Positions 7,799 through 15,901 of a DNA stretch of 64,000 nucleotides are shown piece after piece (position 1 is the first letter of the stretch; the number at the start of each line of letters is the position of its first letter). The stretch comes from Thermaceae bacterium. GTDB lineage: Bacteria; Deinococcota; Deinococci; Deinococcales; Marinithermaceae. The notes beneath the pieces were generated by a model. That model saw nothing but the letters and a program-made list of their open reading frames with translations. It had not been told where the DNA came from and ran no database searches. The stretch covers positions 1 to 64,000 of the forward strand of contig JALSMT010000127.1 in the NCBI GenBank assembly GCA_026987375.1, in the 5' to 3' direction. Both the position numbers and the translations under genes were made by a program.

Positions 7799-8510
7799 GG
7801 CCGTATTGAGCCCGGCGGAAACGCCGCCGAGCGGTTTTGCGGCGGTAATGGTGATAGACGTGATCCGCGCCACCACGACAGCGGCTTTCATGCTCAACCA
7901 GGGCGCGAGCCGTTTGCTGCTGGCGGCGGACTTGGAGACGGCGCGCAAAGAGGCGGCGCGGCGGCGGGCGCTGCTGGCGGGCGAGCGCGGCGGCGTGGCC
8001 CTGCCCGGCTTCGACCTGGGTAACAGTCCTCGTCAGGCCCTCAGCTTCCCCTTCGCAGGGCGCGAGGTGGTGATGACGACCAGCAACGGCACCGTCGCGG
8101 CGCAAAAGGCGGCGAGGCTTAGCGGCGAGGTGGCCCTGGCGGCGTTGGTGAACGCCGCTGCCGCGGCCCGCTGGGCCGGTTCCTTTGATTCTGTGCTGCT
8201 GCTGGCCGCCGGCCGCGAGGGCCGGGCCGCCAGCGATGACGCTTACGCTATTGGCGCTATTATTTCCCGTCTTGTGCAGTCCGCTCCTGAGGCGAGTTTG
8301 GGAGAAGGGGCGATACTGGCCAGCGCGGTATTTGGCGCCGCCACAGACGCCCGTAAGGCTCTCCTGCGCAGCGCTGCGGCGCGGGCGCTCGAGCCGGTAG
8401 GCCTACTGGACGACGTCGAGCTCTGCGCTGCAACGGACGTCTTACAGAACCTGCCTTTGCTGCGTGAACGTCAGGGGGAGGTGCTGCTCTTCAGCGACGC
8501 GGTATCCTAA
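7767..8510 (+). CDS. comB: ComB family 2-phosphosulfolactate phosphatase, copy 1
   Basis: About 247 residues from TTG 7767; GTG 7782 is another possible start. Family signatures are VMVIDVIRATTTAAFML, the AGERGGVALPGFDLGNSP block and VVMTTSNGTVAA. ComB hydrolyses 2-phosphosulfolactate in sulfolactate or coenzyme M synthesis, but many bacteria carry it without a coenzyme M pathway, so the substrate here is uncertain. A second, more diverged ComB is at 35616-36341. It lies between rpe and a nucleoside phosphorylase in one operon. Confidence 0.85.
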   Translation: MEKSEVLSRIEAVLSPAETPPSGFAAVMVIDVIRATTTAAFMLNQGASRLLLAADLETARKEAARRRALLAGERGGVALPGFDLGNSPRQALSFPFAGREVVMTTSNGTVAAQKAARLSGEVALAALVNAAAAARWAGSFDSVLLLAAGREGRAASDDAYAIGAIISRLVQSAPEASLGEGAILASAVFGAATDARKALLRSAAARALEPVGLLDDVELCAATDVLQNLPLLRERQGEVLLFSDAVS

Positions 8511-8515
8511 CAGAT

Positions 8516-9235
8516 ATGAGCCCGCTTCACGTACGCACTCAAAGCGATAAGGTGGCCCCTTTTGTACTTCTACCCGGAGACCCGGGCAGGGCCCAGTACA
8601 TAGCAGACGCCTTTCTCGAAGACGTTAGCGTTTACAACACCTACCGTTCGCTGCTCGGTTTTACGGGCAGGTATAAAGGCCTGCCCGTCAGCGTGCAGAC
8701 CACGGGTATGGGCTGCCCCTCGGCTTCCATAGTCAGCGAAGAGCTGATCCAGCTAGGCGCCAAAGTACTCCTGCGCGTCGGCACCAGCGGCGCGGTAGAC
8801 CCCTCGCTCAAGCCGGCGGACCTGCTGGTGGTCCAGGGCGCGGTACCGCTGGACGGCACGACCAGGCAGTACCTTGAGGGCAGGCCCTACGCCGCCATCC
8901 CCAGCTGGCCGGTCCTGCAGGCGATGGTGAAGGCCGCCGCCGCTTCCGGTGAGCCGCACCACGTGGGCCTGATCGCTACCGAAGACGCTTTTTACGCCAC
9001 CAGCCCTGAGATCGCCCGCGAGTGGTCGCGTTACGGAGTAATGGCCTTTGAGATGGAGGCGGCCTCGATATTCCTCATCGCCAAGATGCGCGGCGTCCAC
9101 GCCGGCGCGCTGCTGACCGTCTCTAATCAGATAGGTGACAGCCAGTTCGTAGAAGAAAGCCTGCTGAAACGCGGTGTGCACCGCATGATCGAAACCGCGC
9201 TTGAAGGACTTTTGTTGTTGGAAGGGAAGGTTTGA
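8516..9235 (+). CDS. Purine nucleoside phosphorylase / uridine phosphorylase family
   Basis: 239 residues of the hexameric NP-I family, which cleaves nucleosides with phosphate to base and (deoxy)ribose-1-P. Landmarks are LLPGDPGRAQYIADAF, VQTTGMGCPSASIVSEEL, LLRVGTSGAVDP and FEMEAASIFLIAKMRGV (ribose-binding EMEA). DeoD and Udp-type enzymes share these; the sequence alone does not fix the base preference. Start ATG 8516 lies five bases after the comB stop. Its stop overlaps a TTG just before the next gene. Confidence 0.88.
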   Translation: MSPLHVRTQSDKVAPFVLLPGDPGRAQYIADAFLEDVSVYNTYRSLLGFTGRYKGLPVSVQTTGMGCPSASIVSEELIQLGAKVLLRVGTSGAVDPSLKPADLLVVQGAVPLDGTTRQYLEGRPYAAIPSWPVLQAMVKAAAASGEPHHVGLIATEDAFYATSPEIAREWSRYGVMAFEMEAASIFLIAKMRGVHAGALLTVSNQIGDSQFVEESLLKRGVHRMIETALEGLLLLEGKV

Positions 9236-9237
9236 AG

Positions 9238-10068
9238 ATGTCGCACGAGCATGACGACCACCATGAGGCGCCCTCTTTCGCCCTAGAGATTCCAGAGTTT
9301 GAATACCTTCGTTACGAAGTCGACGAAGGTATCGCCTGGGTGACTTTTACCAGACCCAAGGCGCTCAACGCTCTGGCGGCCGACGTTTTACGCGAGATCG
9401 CCGAGGTAAGCGAGGTCATCGCCGAAGATCCGGAGGTCCGGGTGGCGGTTTTTACCGGAGAGGGTAAGGCCTTCGTCGCCGGCGCGGACATCGGCGAGAT
9501 TAGCGAGCTAAAAGAAGTCTTTGTCGCCCGCGAGTACTCGCTGGGCGGCCAAGAGGTCATGAACCACATCGCCGCTTTGCCGCTGCCGACGATAGCCGCC
9601 ATCAACGGCTATGCCTTGGGGGGCGGGCTCGAGCTGGCCCTGGCCTGTGACCTTCGCGTCGCCAGCAACAAGGCCAAACTAGGGTTGCCCGAGGTAGGGC
9701 TAGGCCTAATCCCCGGTTTTGGCGGCACGCAGCGCCTACCGAGGCTAATTGGCGCAGGCCGCGCTTACGACCTGATTCTTACGGCCCGCCACGTTCCCGC
9801 CGAAGAAGCCTTGCAGCTCGGCCTGCTAAACCGCGTGGCCGACGATGTCATAGCCGCCGCCCGTAAGCTGGCGCAGCAGATCGCCAAGAACAGCCCGGTG
9901 GCGTTGGCGCTGGCCAAAGAGTCTTTGGCTCGCGGCGTAGACGTGCCCCTCCCCGAAGCGCTGGAAATCGAGGCCGACCTGTTTGGCATGGCCTGTACTA
10001 CGAAAGACATGCGCGAGGGCACCAGCGCATTCCTAGAAAAGCGCGCCCCCGAGTTCAAGGGCGAGTAA
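9238..10068 (+). CDS. Enoyl-CoA hydratase/isomerase family protein
   Basis: 276 residues of the crotonase fold. The oxyanion-hole motif FVAGADIGEISEL (near 80) and INGYALGGGLELALACDLRVAS (near 122) are intact, as is the catalytic-Glu region LPEVGLGLIPGFGGTQRLPRLIG. It probably hydrates 2-enoyl-CoA in fatty-acid or branched-chain degradation. The N-terminus has a histidine/acid-rich tag (SHEHDDHHEA) before the domain begins, which is unusual. ATG 9238 is chosen over TTG 9232. Confidence 0.9.
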   Translation: MSHEHDDHHEAPSFALEIPEFEYLRYEVDEGIAWVTFTRPKALNALAADVLREIAEVSEVIAEDPEVRVAVFTGEGKAFVAGADIGEISELKEVFVAREYSLGGQEVMNHIAALPLPTIAAINGYALGGGLELALACDLRVASNKAKLGLPEVGLGLIPGFGGTQRLPRLIGAGRAYDLILTARHVPAEEALQLGLLNRVADDVIAAARKLAQQIAKNSPVALALAKESLARGVDVPLPEALEIEADLFGMACTTKDMREGTSAFLEKRAPEFKGE

Positions 10069-10131
10069 GCGGACAAGCGGGAAAAGTTGTAGAATGCTTT
10101 TTCTGGGGTTCCGCCCCAGGGAGGTGGAGCG

Positions 10132-11016
10132 TTGCCTAATTCGAAGGAGCGTATAATTCACATCGCCAGCCCCAAGTCGCACCTCTATGTCGAGGCCGAC
10201 CAGTCGATCAGAAAAGGACTGGAACCTTATCCCAAGGCCCTGGCGGCCTACGAAATGCTTTCCAAAGATCCCGAGGCGCGCGGCCACTGGGACATGGCCA
10301 ATTACATAACCATGCACAAGCTCGGCTACAACGATCACGGGCGGGTTCACGCGCTGCTGACGGGCGCCGCCTCGGTGGCTTTGCTGCAGCTTTTGATTGA
10401 CGCCGAGATAATTCCTGACACCGTCGAATCGGGCACGGGCACGCAGGAAGACGCCTTCGTGGTCGTCATCCTCTCGACGATGCTGCACGACATCGGTAAC
10501 CAGGTTCACCGCGATCATCACGAGGCTTTCAGCGTCACCCTGGCCCTGCCTATTCTCAACCGCATCCTCAAAGAACTCTATGGCAAGCCGGAAAAGCGCA
10601 TCGAGCTGCGGGCGTTGATGCTGCACTCCATATTCAGCCACGACCTGCACCCCGAGCCGCTGACGATCGAAGCTGGCGTCACCGCGGTGGCCGACGGCAC
10701 CGACATAACCAAGGGCCGCGGGCGCAAAGCCTTTAGCCTCGGCTCGGTTGACATCCACTCGATCTCGGCGCTGGCGGTGGACGAGGTCATTATTATGCGC
10801 GGAGAAGAAGTCCCGATAGAGATCCGCGTGCGCATGAACAACGCCGCCGGCATCTTCCAGGTAGAGGAAACCCTGACCAAGAAAGTATTGCGCAGCCCCA
10901 TCCGCGACTACGTTACCGTAGTGGCCACCTCGGACAGCAACAACGACCACGATAACCGCATAATCCACAGGGTGCGCCTGCACGACAGCGAAGACCGCTT
11001 CGTCCTGGAAGAGTAA
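10132..11016 (+). CDS. HD-domain phosphohydrolase
   Basis: 294 residues from TTG 10132, which is preceded by a clear GGGAGGTGGAG ribosome site. Metal ligands are visible as HGRVHALL (near 67), then MLHDIGNQVHRDHHEAF (HD dyad near 121), and further His in LHSIFSHDLHPE. HD enzymes hydrolyse nucleotides or cyclic nucleotides; substrate unknown. A small hairpin (CTGGGG-ttccg-CCCCAG, about 10103-10119) sits in the 5' leader. The stop overlaps terC (TAATG). Confidence 0.82.
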   Translation: MPNSKERIIHIASPKSHLYVEADQSIRKGLEPYPKALAAYEMLSKDPEARGHWDMANYITMHKLGYNDHGRVHALLTGAASVALLQLLIDAEIIPDTVESGTGTQEDAFVVVILSTMLHDIGNQVHRDHHEAFSVTLALPILNRILKELYGKPEKRIELRALMLHSIFSHDLHPEPLTIEAGVTAVADGTDITKGRGRKAFSLGSVDIHSISALAVDEVIIMRGEEVPIEIRVRMNNAAGIFQVEETLTKKVLRSPIRDYVTVVATSDSNNDHDNRIIHRVRLHDSEDRFVLEE

Positions 11017-11675
11017 TGACTACCAGCACACTGCTAGGCGTTTTGAGCATCGTCTTGATCGACTTAGTGCTTTCCGGAGACAACGCCGTAGTCATAGGTA
11101 TGGCGGTGCGCGAGTTGCCGCATAATCTGCGCAACAAAGCGATACTTGTCGGCACCCTGGGAGCCATAGGACTGCGCCTTACCTTCACCATTTTGGCGGC
11201 GCTCCTCCTTGGCGTCCCTTTTTTGCGCGCCCTCGGCGGCGCAGCGCTATTCTGGATAGCCGCCAAACTGCTGGCGGACGGCGAGGGCGAGGCTAGCGTT
11301 AATTCGGCCAAAGATTTTACCCAGGCGGTGGCGCTGATAATGATAGCCGACTTTACCCTCAGCATAGACAATATCCTCGCCGTGGCGGGTGCGGCCGGGG
11401 GCCATCTCTTGCTGCTGGTATTCGGCTTGAGCCTTTCGATACCCATCTTGATGCTGGGCTCGGCCCTGCTGGCCGAACTGCTCAACCGCTGGCCCTGGCT
11501 CAACTGGCTGGGGGCCTTGGTGATAGTCTGGGCGGGGGCCAAGCTGATAGACAACGACCCGCGCGTACGAGACTGGCTATCGTTATCGTTTTCTGCTTGG
11601 CTGGCGCTGGGCTTGGCGGCCACCGCCGCAATCTGGCTGGCCTACTCGGTGACGCGGCGGGGTGAGGCCGCTTAG
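11016..11675 (+). CDS. TerC family integral membrane protein (intact copy)
   Basis: 219 residues with about seven hydrophobic segments and two related acidic membrane motifs: DLVLSGDNAVVIGMA (near 15) and DFTLSIDNILAVAGA (near 112). This is the TerC/YjbE fold, implicated in metal (often manganese) export or handling and in tellurite resistance. Start ATG 11016 overlaps the HD gene stop. Bases 11225-11675 recur, apparently without change, at 13633-14083. In the original arrangement the stop would have faced crp2 directly, as the truncated copy still does. Confidence 0.9.
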   Translation: MTTSTLLGVLSIVLIDLVLSGDNAVVIGMAVRELPHNLRNKAILVGTLGAIGLRLTFTILAALLLGVPFLRALGGAALFWIAAKLLADGEGEASVNSAKDFTQAVALIMIADFTLSIDNILAVAGAAGGHLLLLVFGLSLSIPILMLGSALLAELLNRWPWLNWLGALVIVWAGAKLIDNDPRVRDWLSLSFSAWLALGLAATAAIWLAYSVTRRGEAA

Positions 11676-11686
11676 ATCTGGAATCG
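11225..11686 (+). repeat. 462-bp direct repeat, copy A (3' part of terC)
   Basis: Read base by base against 13633-14094 I find no difference. The match starts inside codon 70 of terC (GCGCGCCCTCGG...) and ends 11 bases after its stop (...GATCTGGAATCG). Identity over 462 bases means the duplication is recent or kept homogeneous. Confidence 0.9.
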
Positions 11687-11700
11687 TAGGTTCCGGGGCT

Positions 11701-11856
11701 GGTGACACCGAGCCTAGATGATGACGCGAAGCCGCTGCGGCTAAGGCATTATTCATCCCCTCCGGGGTGGTCCACTAGTACGAAAACCGCGGTATCGAGG
11801 CGGTTGAGTTCCTCTGCCTAATCCCCAAGACAAGGAACTACAAAACGGAGTGGATC
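11701..11856 (+). pseudogene. Decayed cupin gene 3' end
   Basis: Reading plus from 11701, with in-frame stops at 11719, 11722 and inside VVH-stop-YEN, gives LFIPSGVVH*YENRGIEAVEFLCLIPKTRNYKTEW. The intact cupin at 15475-15843 ends VFIPAGVAHWYENEGEQPVVFLCVIPKTKNFETEWL, so this is clearly a diverged homologue of that gene, dead through stops. It lacks the N-terminal half. Being diverged rather than identical, it is not a simple copy of the local cupin but probably came from a related genome. Confidence 0.75.
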
Positions 11857-11880
11857 GAGCCCTTAGCCGCACCGCCAAAG

Positions 11881-13116
11881 CTATTCGATCGCCCGGTAAA
11901 CCGCCATCATCATGCGCCAGTTGTCCTGGTAAACTACCACCACGCGGTTGCCGATTACGAAGGTGGGGGCGTTGAACCGCAAGCGGTATCCGCTGCGCGA
12001 CCTGGACTCGAAGCTGATGGCGTGGCCATCGTCTGCCCCCACGGCCAACAGGAAACCGTTGCCGCCTAAGTACGCCGTTTCCCCGTCGCTTGCAGGTGGA
12101 ACGGTGCATTCTTCGACGTCCACCCGCTTAACCAGGTCTAGAACCGACCAGAGCCAGGTGTAAGTAGGGGCGGTTTGCAATGCCCCATGGGGGGCGTAGA
12201 CGCGATGCGCGGCTGGGTCGTAGCGCACCGGGTGCAGTTCCGCAGGACCGGTTACGCACTCGCCCTGGGGTATCGTTACACGTTGCTGCTCCTCGCCCGA
12301 GGCGGGGTTCAGCAGCACTGCGCCGACCGAGTCGAAGTAGACGATGCGCCCGTCAAGGAGAAGTAAGTCCTGGGGCCGGACGTAGGGGGCCGCGCCCCAG
12401 CGGGTCGCACCGGATGCACCGATCCGGTAGACGTGGTTGATGCCTTCGAAGCCTATGTCGTTGGTGACCAGCGCGTACAGGTCGTCGCTTTCGGGGTCGG
12501 GTACGATCTTGATGACCCCGAAAGCCCGTGGATCTTCGGCGTAGTTGCTGACCTCGTGCACCTCTGCAATGTCGATGGTCTGCACGAAATCGATGCGGTC
12601 GCTGTTTTCCTGGAGCTGGACGATGGTGCCGCGGTCGATGCCTGCGTAGACGGCGCTTCCTTCATGGGTTACGTACCGCGGTTGCCAGCGGGTGAGAACC
12701 GGATCGGGTAGATCGAGCGAGAGTTCGCGCAGCACCTCGCCGCTGTCGGCCTCCAACACGGTTACTGTAAGCGGTTTGGTGTACGGGTCGTCTCCGAAAG
12801 GTCGCTTGGGCCAGACATAGAGCTCGTTCGTATCCGGCCGGTATTCCGGGGCGATAGCGTAGGGGAACTCCTTCGTCCAGCTGAAGGATTTTTCGAGCGG
12901 ATCGAAGGCGGTGACCGTGAAATCGGAAAAGTAAACAAGGTGCTGCTTTGTAGAAAAGGCGTCCTTGGCGTCAAAAGGCATGCGGTCTGCTTGAATTCTG
13001 TAGAGCAGTGGTGTCCGGCTTGTTGGTAGGTTTTGCAACGGCGGGCAAGATGTAAGGACCAAGCTGATTAGCAAAAGCAGCAACGCTGTCCTTGGGGGCA
13101 TGCCCGAGTGCTCCAT
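11881..13116 (-). CDS. Secreted lipoprotein with beta-propeller-like repeats
   Basis: 411 residues. The N-terminus is a lipoprotein signal: hydrophobic LLLLLISLVLTSC with the lipobox Cys near residue 24. The body has repeated strands like FDAKDAFSTKQHLVYFSDFTVTAFDPL, LLLLDGRIVYFDSVGAVLLNPASGE and TAYLGGNGFLLAVGADDG, typical of PQQ/quinoprotein-like propellers. An AAAGGAGGAT ribosome site precedes ATG 13116. No function is known. It lies inside the block between the terC repeats and is the only apparently intact gene there. M6 (13101) is a possible alternative start. Confidence 0.7.
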   Translation of the reverse strand: MEHSGMPPRTALLLLLISLVLTSCPPLQNLPTSRTPLLYRIQADRMPFDAKDAFSTKQHLVYFSDFTVTAFDPLEKSFSWTKEFPYAIAPEYRPDTNELYVWPKRPFGDDPYTKPLTVTVLEADSGEVLRELSLDLPDPVLTRWQPRYVTHEGSAVYAGIDRGTIVQLQENSDRIDFVQTIDIAEVHEVSNYAEDPRAFGVIKIVPDPESDDLYALVTNDIGFEGINHVYRIGASGATRWGAAPYVRPQDLLLLDGRIVYFDSVGAVLLNPASGEEQQRVTIPQGECVTGPAELHPVRYDPAAHRVYAPHGALQTAPTYTWLWSVLDLVKRVDVEECTVPPASDGETAYLGGNGFLLAVGADDGHAISFESRSRSGYRLRFNAPTFVIGNRVVVVYQDNWRMMMAVYRAIE

Positions 13117-13139
13117 GGTTATCCTCCTTTACACTATAA

Positions 13140-13632
13140 CTATACCACATAACAACTAGTTGATGCTCCCAGATGTGTTATTTCTGATCCTGTAGTAACG
13201 TGCACCGTTTACTTGGCGCCACCTTGATGTACTGTGTCGGCAACAGGTATCCACTAGTGTTTCAGCTGGCGGCCTTTCTCGGTCTTCGTCATGATGCAGG
13301 CGTTCAGCTGGCGGTACTACTTCCTTTACCGCCCATATTTTGATCCGTTCCACAAAGGATCTGCCGAGCTGCAATCGCCTCTAAGCTCTGGTTTGGGCAG
13401 TTCCCTTCCGATGCCTCGGGCTGGCTTGATTTGTTTCGGCATCGTAGCAGGCCCGACTACAGGCGAGTAGTTTCACCGCCAATATCACCAAAGCCTGCGC
13501 AACAAGCGTAGCTAGGTAATTGCCGAAGAGCAGAGGGGCGTCGGTAGATCGGTTGGCCAGCACCTTGCTCAAGAAAGTCGGCGACAAGGCTCAGAGATAA
13601 GTTGGCGAATGCGAATGTGATTAAAGATGGCG
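13140..13632. other. About 490 bases without a convincing gene
   Basis: A perfect palindrome CAACTAGTTG (around 13155-13164) lies upstream of the lipoprotein gene and may be part of its promoter. Two short minus frames exist: 13156-13374 is charged and not recognisable, and 13381-13587 contains one hydrophobic stretch (LATLVAQALVILAVKLLA) that could be debris of a membrane protein gene. Neither has a ribosome site or family match that I can see. Confidence 0.4.
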
Positions 13633-14083
13633 GCGCGCCCTCGGCGGCGCAGCGCTATTCTGGATAGCCGCCAAACTGCTGGCGGACGGCGAGGGCGAGG
13701 CTAGCGTTAATTCGGCCAAAGATTTTACCCAGGCGGTGGCGCTGATAATGATAGCCGACTTTACCCTCAGCATAGACAATATCCTCGCCGTGGCGGGTGC
13801 GGCCGGGGGCCATCTCTTGCTGCTGGTATTCGGCTTGAGCCTTTCGATACCCATCTTGATGCTGGGCTCGGCCCTGCTGGCCGAACTGCTCAACCGCTGG
13901 CCCTGGCTCAACTGGCTGGGGGCCTTGGTGATAGTCTGGGCGGGGGCCAAGCTGATAGACAACGACCCGCGCGTACGAGACTGGCTATCGTTATCGTTTT
14001 CTGCTTGGCTGGCGCTGGGCTTGGCGGCCACCGCCGCAATCTGGCTGGCCTACTCGGTGACGCGGCGGGGTGAGGCCGCTTAG
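13633..14083 (+). pseudogene. Truncated duplicate of terC (last two-thirds)
   Basis: This copy holds codons 70-219 of terC with the frame intact to the same stop, but no 5' part and no promoter. An internal frame from 13736 would give about 115 residues containing only the second acidic motif DFTLSIDNIL. Its stop region overlaps the end of crp2. This overlap probably reflects the original terC/crp2 convergent junction. Confidence 0.85.
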
Positions 14084-14094
14084 ATCTGGAATCG
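13633..14094 (+). repeat. 462-bp direct repeat, copy B
   Basis: Second copy of 11225-11686 at an offset of 2408 bases. The flanking bases differ immediately outside: T before copy A against G before copy B, and T against C after the final GAATCG. Confidence 0.9.
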
Positions 14095-14772
14095 CAGGTC
14101 TTCCAGTGCGGCGGCTAGCTCTCTTTCTTTTACGCGGTAGGCGCCCCGCCCTCCTTCAACCAGGCCCATGTCGCGCAAGACCCCCATGGTTTGGGTGACG
14201 GTCACTCTGGTGCTGGCGGTCATCGCCGCCAGGTCTTCTTGGCGCAACGTGGCTGAGATTTGCACCCAACCTTCTTCTTCGGCCTCACCAAAACGGTGCG
14301 CCAGCCACAAAAGCGAGCGGGCCAGCCTTTCCGCGACCGAGGCGGAGGCGGACTCTACTTGGTCCTGCAAGTGATTGAGCTGAGCCGAGAGGCTGCCCAC
14401 CAGGCTGAGGGCGACCTGCGGCAGCCTTTTGGATACCTGTAAGAACTGCTCGCGGTCTATGGGACAAGTCACCACTTCGTCAGAGACGCAAACGGCGTCG
14501 GCGTGATGCACGGCGCCGTCTTCTAGAAATTCGGCGCCCAAGATGTCTCCGGGGCCGGCGAGGTGAATAATCCGCTCCTTGCCCTGGGCCGTGTTGCGGG
14601 AAAGTTTGAGTACTCCCTTTAGGACCACCGTGAGCTGTCCGCAACTGTCGCCAGCCCTGAAAACGGTATGGCCCTTACTAAAATTGCGCGGTGGGCATAT
14701 CTGCCCAAGCTGCATCTTTTCTTCGTTGCTAAGACGCTCCAAAAAACCGGCTTGGGGAATGAACCAGGACAT
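14080..14772 (-). CDS. Crp/Fnr family transcription regulator, second copy
   Basis: 230 residues: cyclic-nucleotide-like domain then HTH LRQEDLAAMTASTRVTVTQTMGVLRDMGLV. The cassette reads GDILGAEFLEDGAVHHADAVCV and lacks the Glu/Arg-Ser cAMP contacts seen in the protein at 6459, so it probably senses something else or works without ligand. GGAGG sits seven bases before ATG 14772, an ordinary ribosome site. It is divergent from the phosphoribosyltransferase at 14832 with overlapping promoters in 60 bases. Its last codons lie within the terC repeat. Confidence 0.87.
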   Translation of the reverse strand: MSWFIPQAGFLERLSNEEKMQLGQICPPRNFSKGHTVFRAGDSCGQLTVVLKGVLKLSRNTAQGKERIIHLAGPGDILGAEFLEDGAVHHADAVCVSDEVVTCPIDREQFLQVSKRLPQVALSLVGSLSAQLNHLQDQVESASASVAERLARSLLWLAHRFGEAEEEGWVQISATLRQEDLAAMTASTRVTVTQTMGVLRDMGLVEGGRGAYRVKERELAAALEDLRFQI

Positions 14773-14831
14773 CAGCCTACCTCCGGCGTTTCTATTGCCT
14801 GCTCAACTCAATGATACAATAGAGCCGAGAT

Positions 14832-15470
14832 ATGTCGGTTTTATTTTTTGATGACAGAGAAGACGCCGCCCGTTTGCTTTTGGCGGAACTGCGTGGGCTC
14901 AACTTAAAAGAGCCCGTGGTGCTGGGTATCCCGCGGGGCGGCGTCGTGCTGGCCGACATAATAGCCCGCGAGCTGGGCGGGACAATGGACGTAGTTTTAG
15001 CCCGTAAGGTCGGCGCCCCCGGCAATCCTGAATACGCCATAGGCGCGGTGGGTGAAGACGGACAGGCCTTTTTGCAGCCTTATGCCGCCAGCATCGCTGA
15101 CGAAAGCTATATAAAAGCCGAGATAGGCCGTCAGCTGCAGGTAGTTCGCCGTCGCCGCAGGATGTATCGCACCGTCAGGAAGAAGGAGCCGCTGGCGGGG
15201 CGTAACGTCGTTATCGTAGACGACGGTATGGCTACCGGTAGCACGATGGAGGCGGCTTTTTTAGCCGTCAAGAGTGAAGATCCGGCCCGCGTAGTCGTGG
15301 CCGTGCCGGTGGCCCCTTTGCAAGTCGTAGAAAGCCTGCGCAAGCAGACCGAAGTAGTCGTCCTGAGCGCCCCCGCAGACTTCGTGGCCGTCGGCGCTTA
15401 CTACCGCAGCTTTCCTCAGGTCAGCGACGACGAGGTGGTAAAAATACTTTCGCGCTGGGCGGTAAAATGA
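14832..15470 (+). CDS. Phosphoribosyltransferase family protein
   Basis: 212 residues. It belongs to the group of PRTase-domain proteins with VLGIPRGGVVLADIIARELG and LARKVGAPGNPEYAIGAVGEDG at the N-terminus and the PRPP loop VVIVDDGMATGSTMEAA (near 135). Proteins of this type are often next to stress genes, and their substrate is not established. A TACAAT -10 lies 11 bases before the ATG. The cupin gene follows after four bases. Confidence 0.82.
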   Translation: MSVLFFDDREDAARLLLAELRGLNLKEPVVLGIPRGGVVLADIIARELGGTMDVVLARKVGAPGNPEYAIGAVGEDGQAFLQPYAASIADESYIKAEIGRQLQVVRRRRRMYRTVRKKEPLAGRNVVIVDDGMATGSTMEAAFLAVKSEDPARVVVAVPVAPLQVVESLRKQTEVVVLSAPADFVAVGAYYRSFPQVSDDEVVKILSRWAVK

Positions 15471-15474
15471 AAGC

Positions 15475-15843
15475 ATGAATACGCCACTGGTTCGCCCCCA
15501 AAGTTTGGTGTCAAAAAAGCCCGTGCAAAAAGGTAAGGACGCTTTCGTGCAGGTGTTGATAGGCCCCGATGAAGGCGCCCCGAACTTTATCATGCGACGT
15601 TTCACCATCATGCCGGGCGGCAGTATCCCTGCGCACCTACACCCCAGCATTGAGCACGAGCAGTACGTTTTGAGCGGCAGCATGAAACTGGGGCTGGGGG
15701 ACTCCCAGCGCGTCGTTACCGCCGGAGAGGCTGTCTTCATCCCCGCCGGAGTGGCTCACTGGTACGAAAACGAGGGCGAGCAGCCGGTGGTGTTCTTGTG
15801 CGTCATTCCCAAGACCAAAAACTTCGAAACCGAGTGGCTCTAG
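15475..15843 (+). CDS. Small cupin-domain protein
   Basis: 122 residues, one cupin barrel. The first motif is GGSIPAHLHPSIEHEQYVLSGSM (His, His, Glu metal ligands), and the second is GEAVFIPAGVAHWYEN. Such single-domain cupins may bind metal as dioxygenases or sugar isomerases, or act as sensors; no substrate can be assigned. A strong terminator follows at 15861. A dead relative of this gene is at 11701-11856. Confidence 0.85.
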   Translation: MNTPLVRPQSLVSKKPVQKGKDAFVQVLIGPDEGAPNFIMRRFTIMPGGSIPAHLHPSIEHEQYVLSGSMKLGLGDSQRVVTAGEAVFIPAGVAHWYENEGEQPVVFLCVIPKTKNFETEWL

Positions 15844-15860
15844 CCGCGCAGCCGGTAAAA

Positions 15861-15888
15861 AAGGGGGGCGCTCGGCCCCCCTTTTTTT
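15861..15888 (+). terminator. Rho-independent terminator after the cupin gene
   Basis: Arms AAGGGGGG (15861-15868) and CCCCCCTT (15876-15883) with a seven-base loop are followed by a run of T. The A-rich 5' side also gives a T run on the minus strand, so it may stop ilvD transcription as well. Confidence 0.88.
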
Positions 15889-15901
15889 GCTTTGTGTGCG
15901 C

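Larger units (their letters stand above)
11687..13632. other. 1.9-kb insertion between terC and crp2, flanked by the terC repeat
   Basis: This block separates two copies of the same 462-bp terC tail. It contains a decayed cupin end (11701-11856), a lipoprotein gene (11881-13116) and about 500 bases with no convincing gene (13140-13632). The arrangement intact terC / insert / truncated terC / crp2 is what a single crossover between a circle carrying a terC fragment and the chromosome would leave; a tandem duplication with later loss is an alternative. No transposase, integrase or short target duplication was seen. Confidence 0.6.

Noticed and set aside
10033-11623. Two long minus frames across the HD gene and terC
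   Set aside because: Both are antisense to genes with clear catalytic or membrane motifs. The second is repeated only because the terC segment is repeated.
13156-13587. Two short minus frames in the terC insertion as genes or transposase remnants
   Set aside because: No recognisable motif, no ribosome site; not enough to call even a pseudogene family.
11687-13632. The terC insertion as a classical IS element or transposon
   Set aside because: No transposase frame, no terminal inverted repeats, and the flanking duplication (462 bp) is far too long for a target-site duplication.
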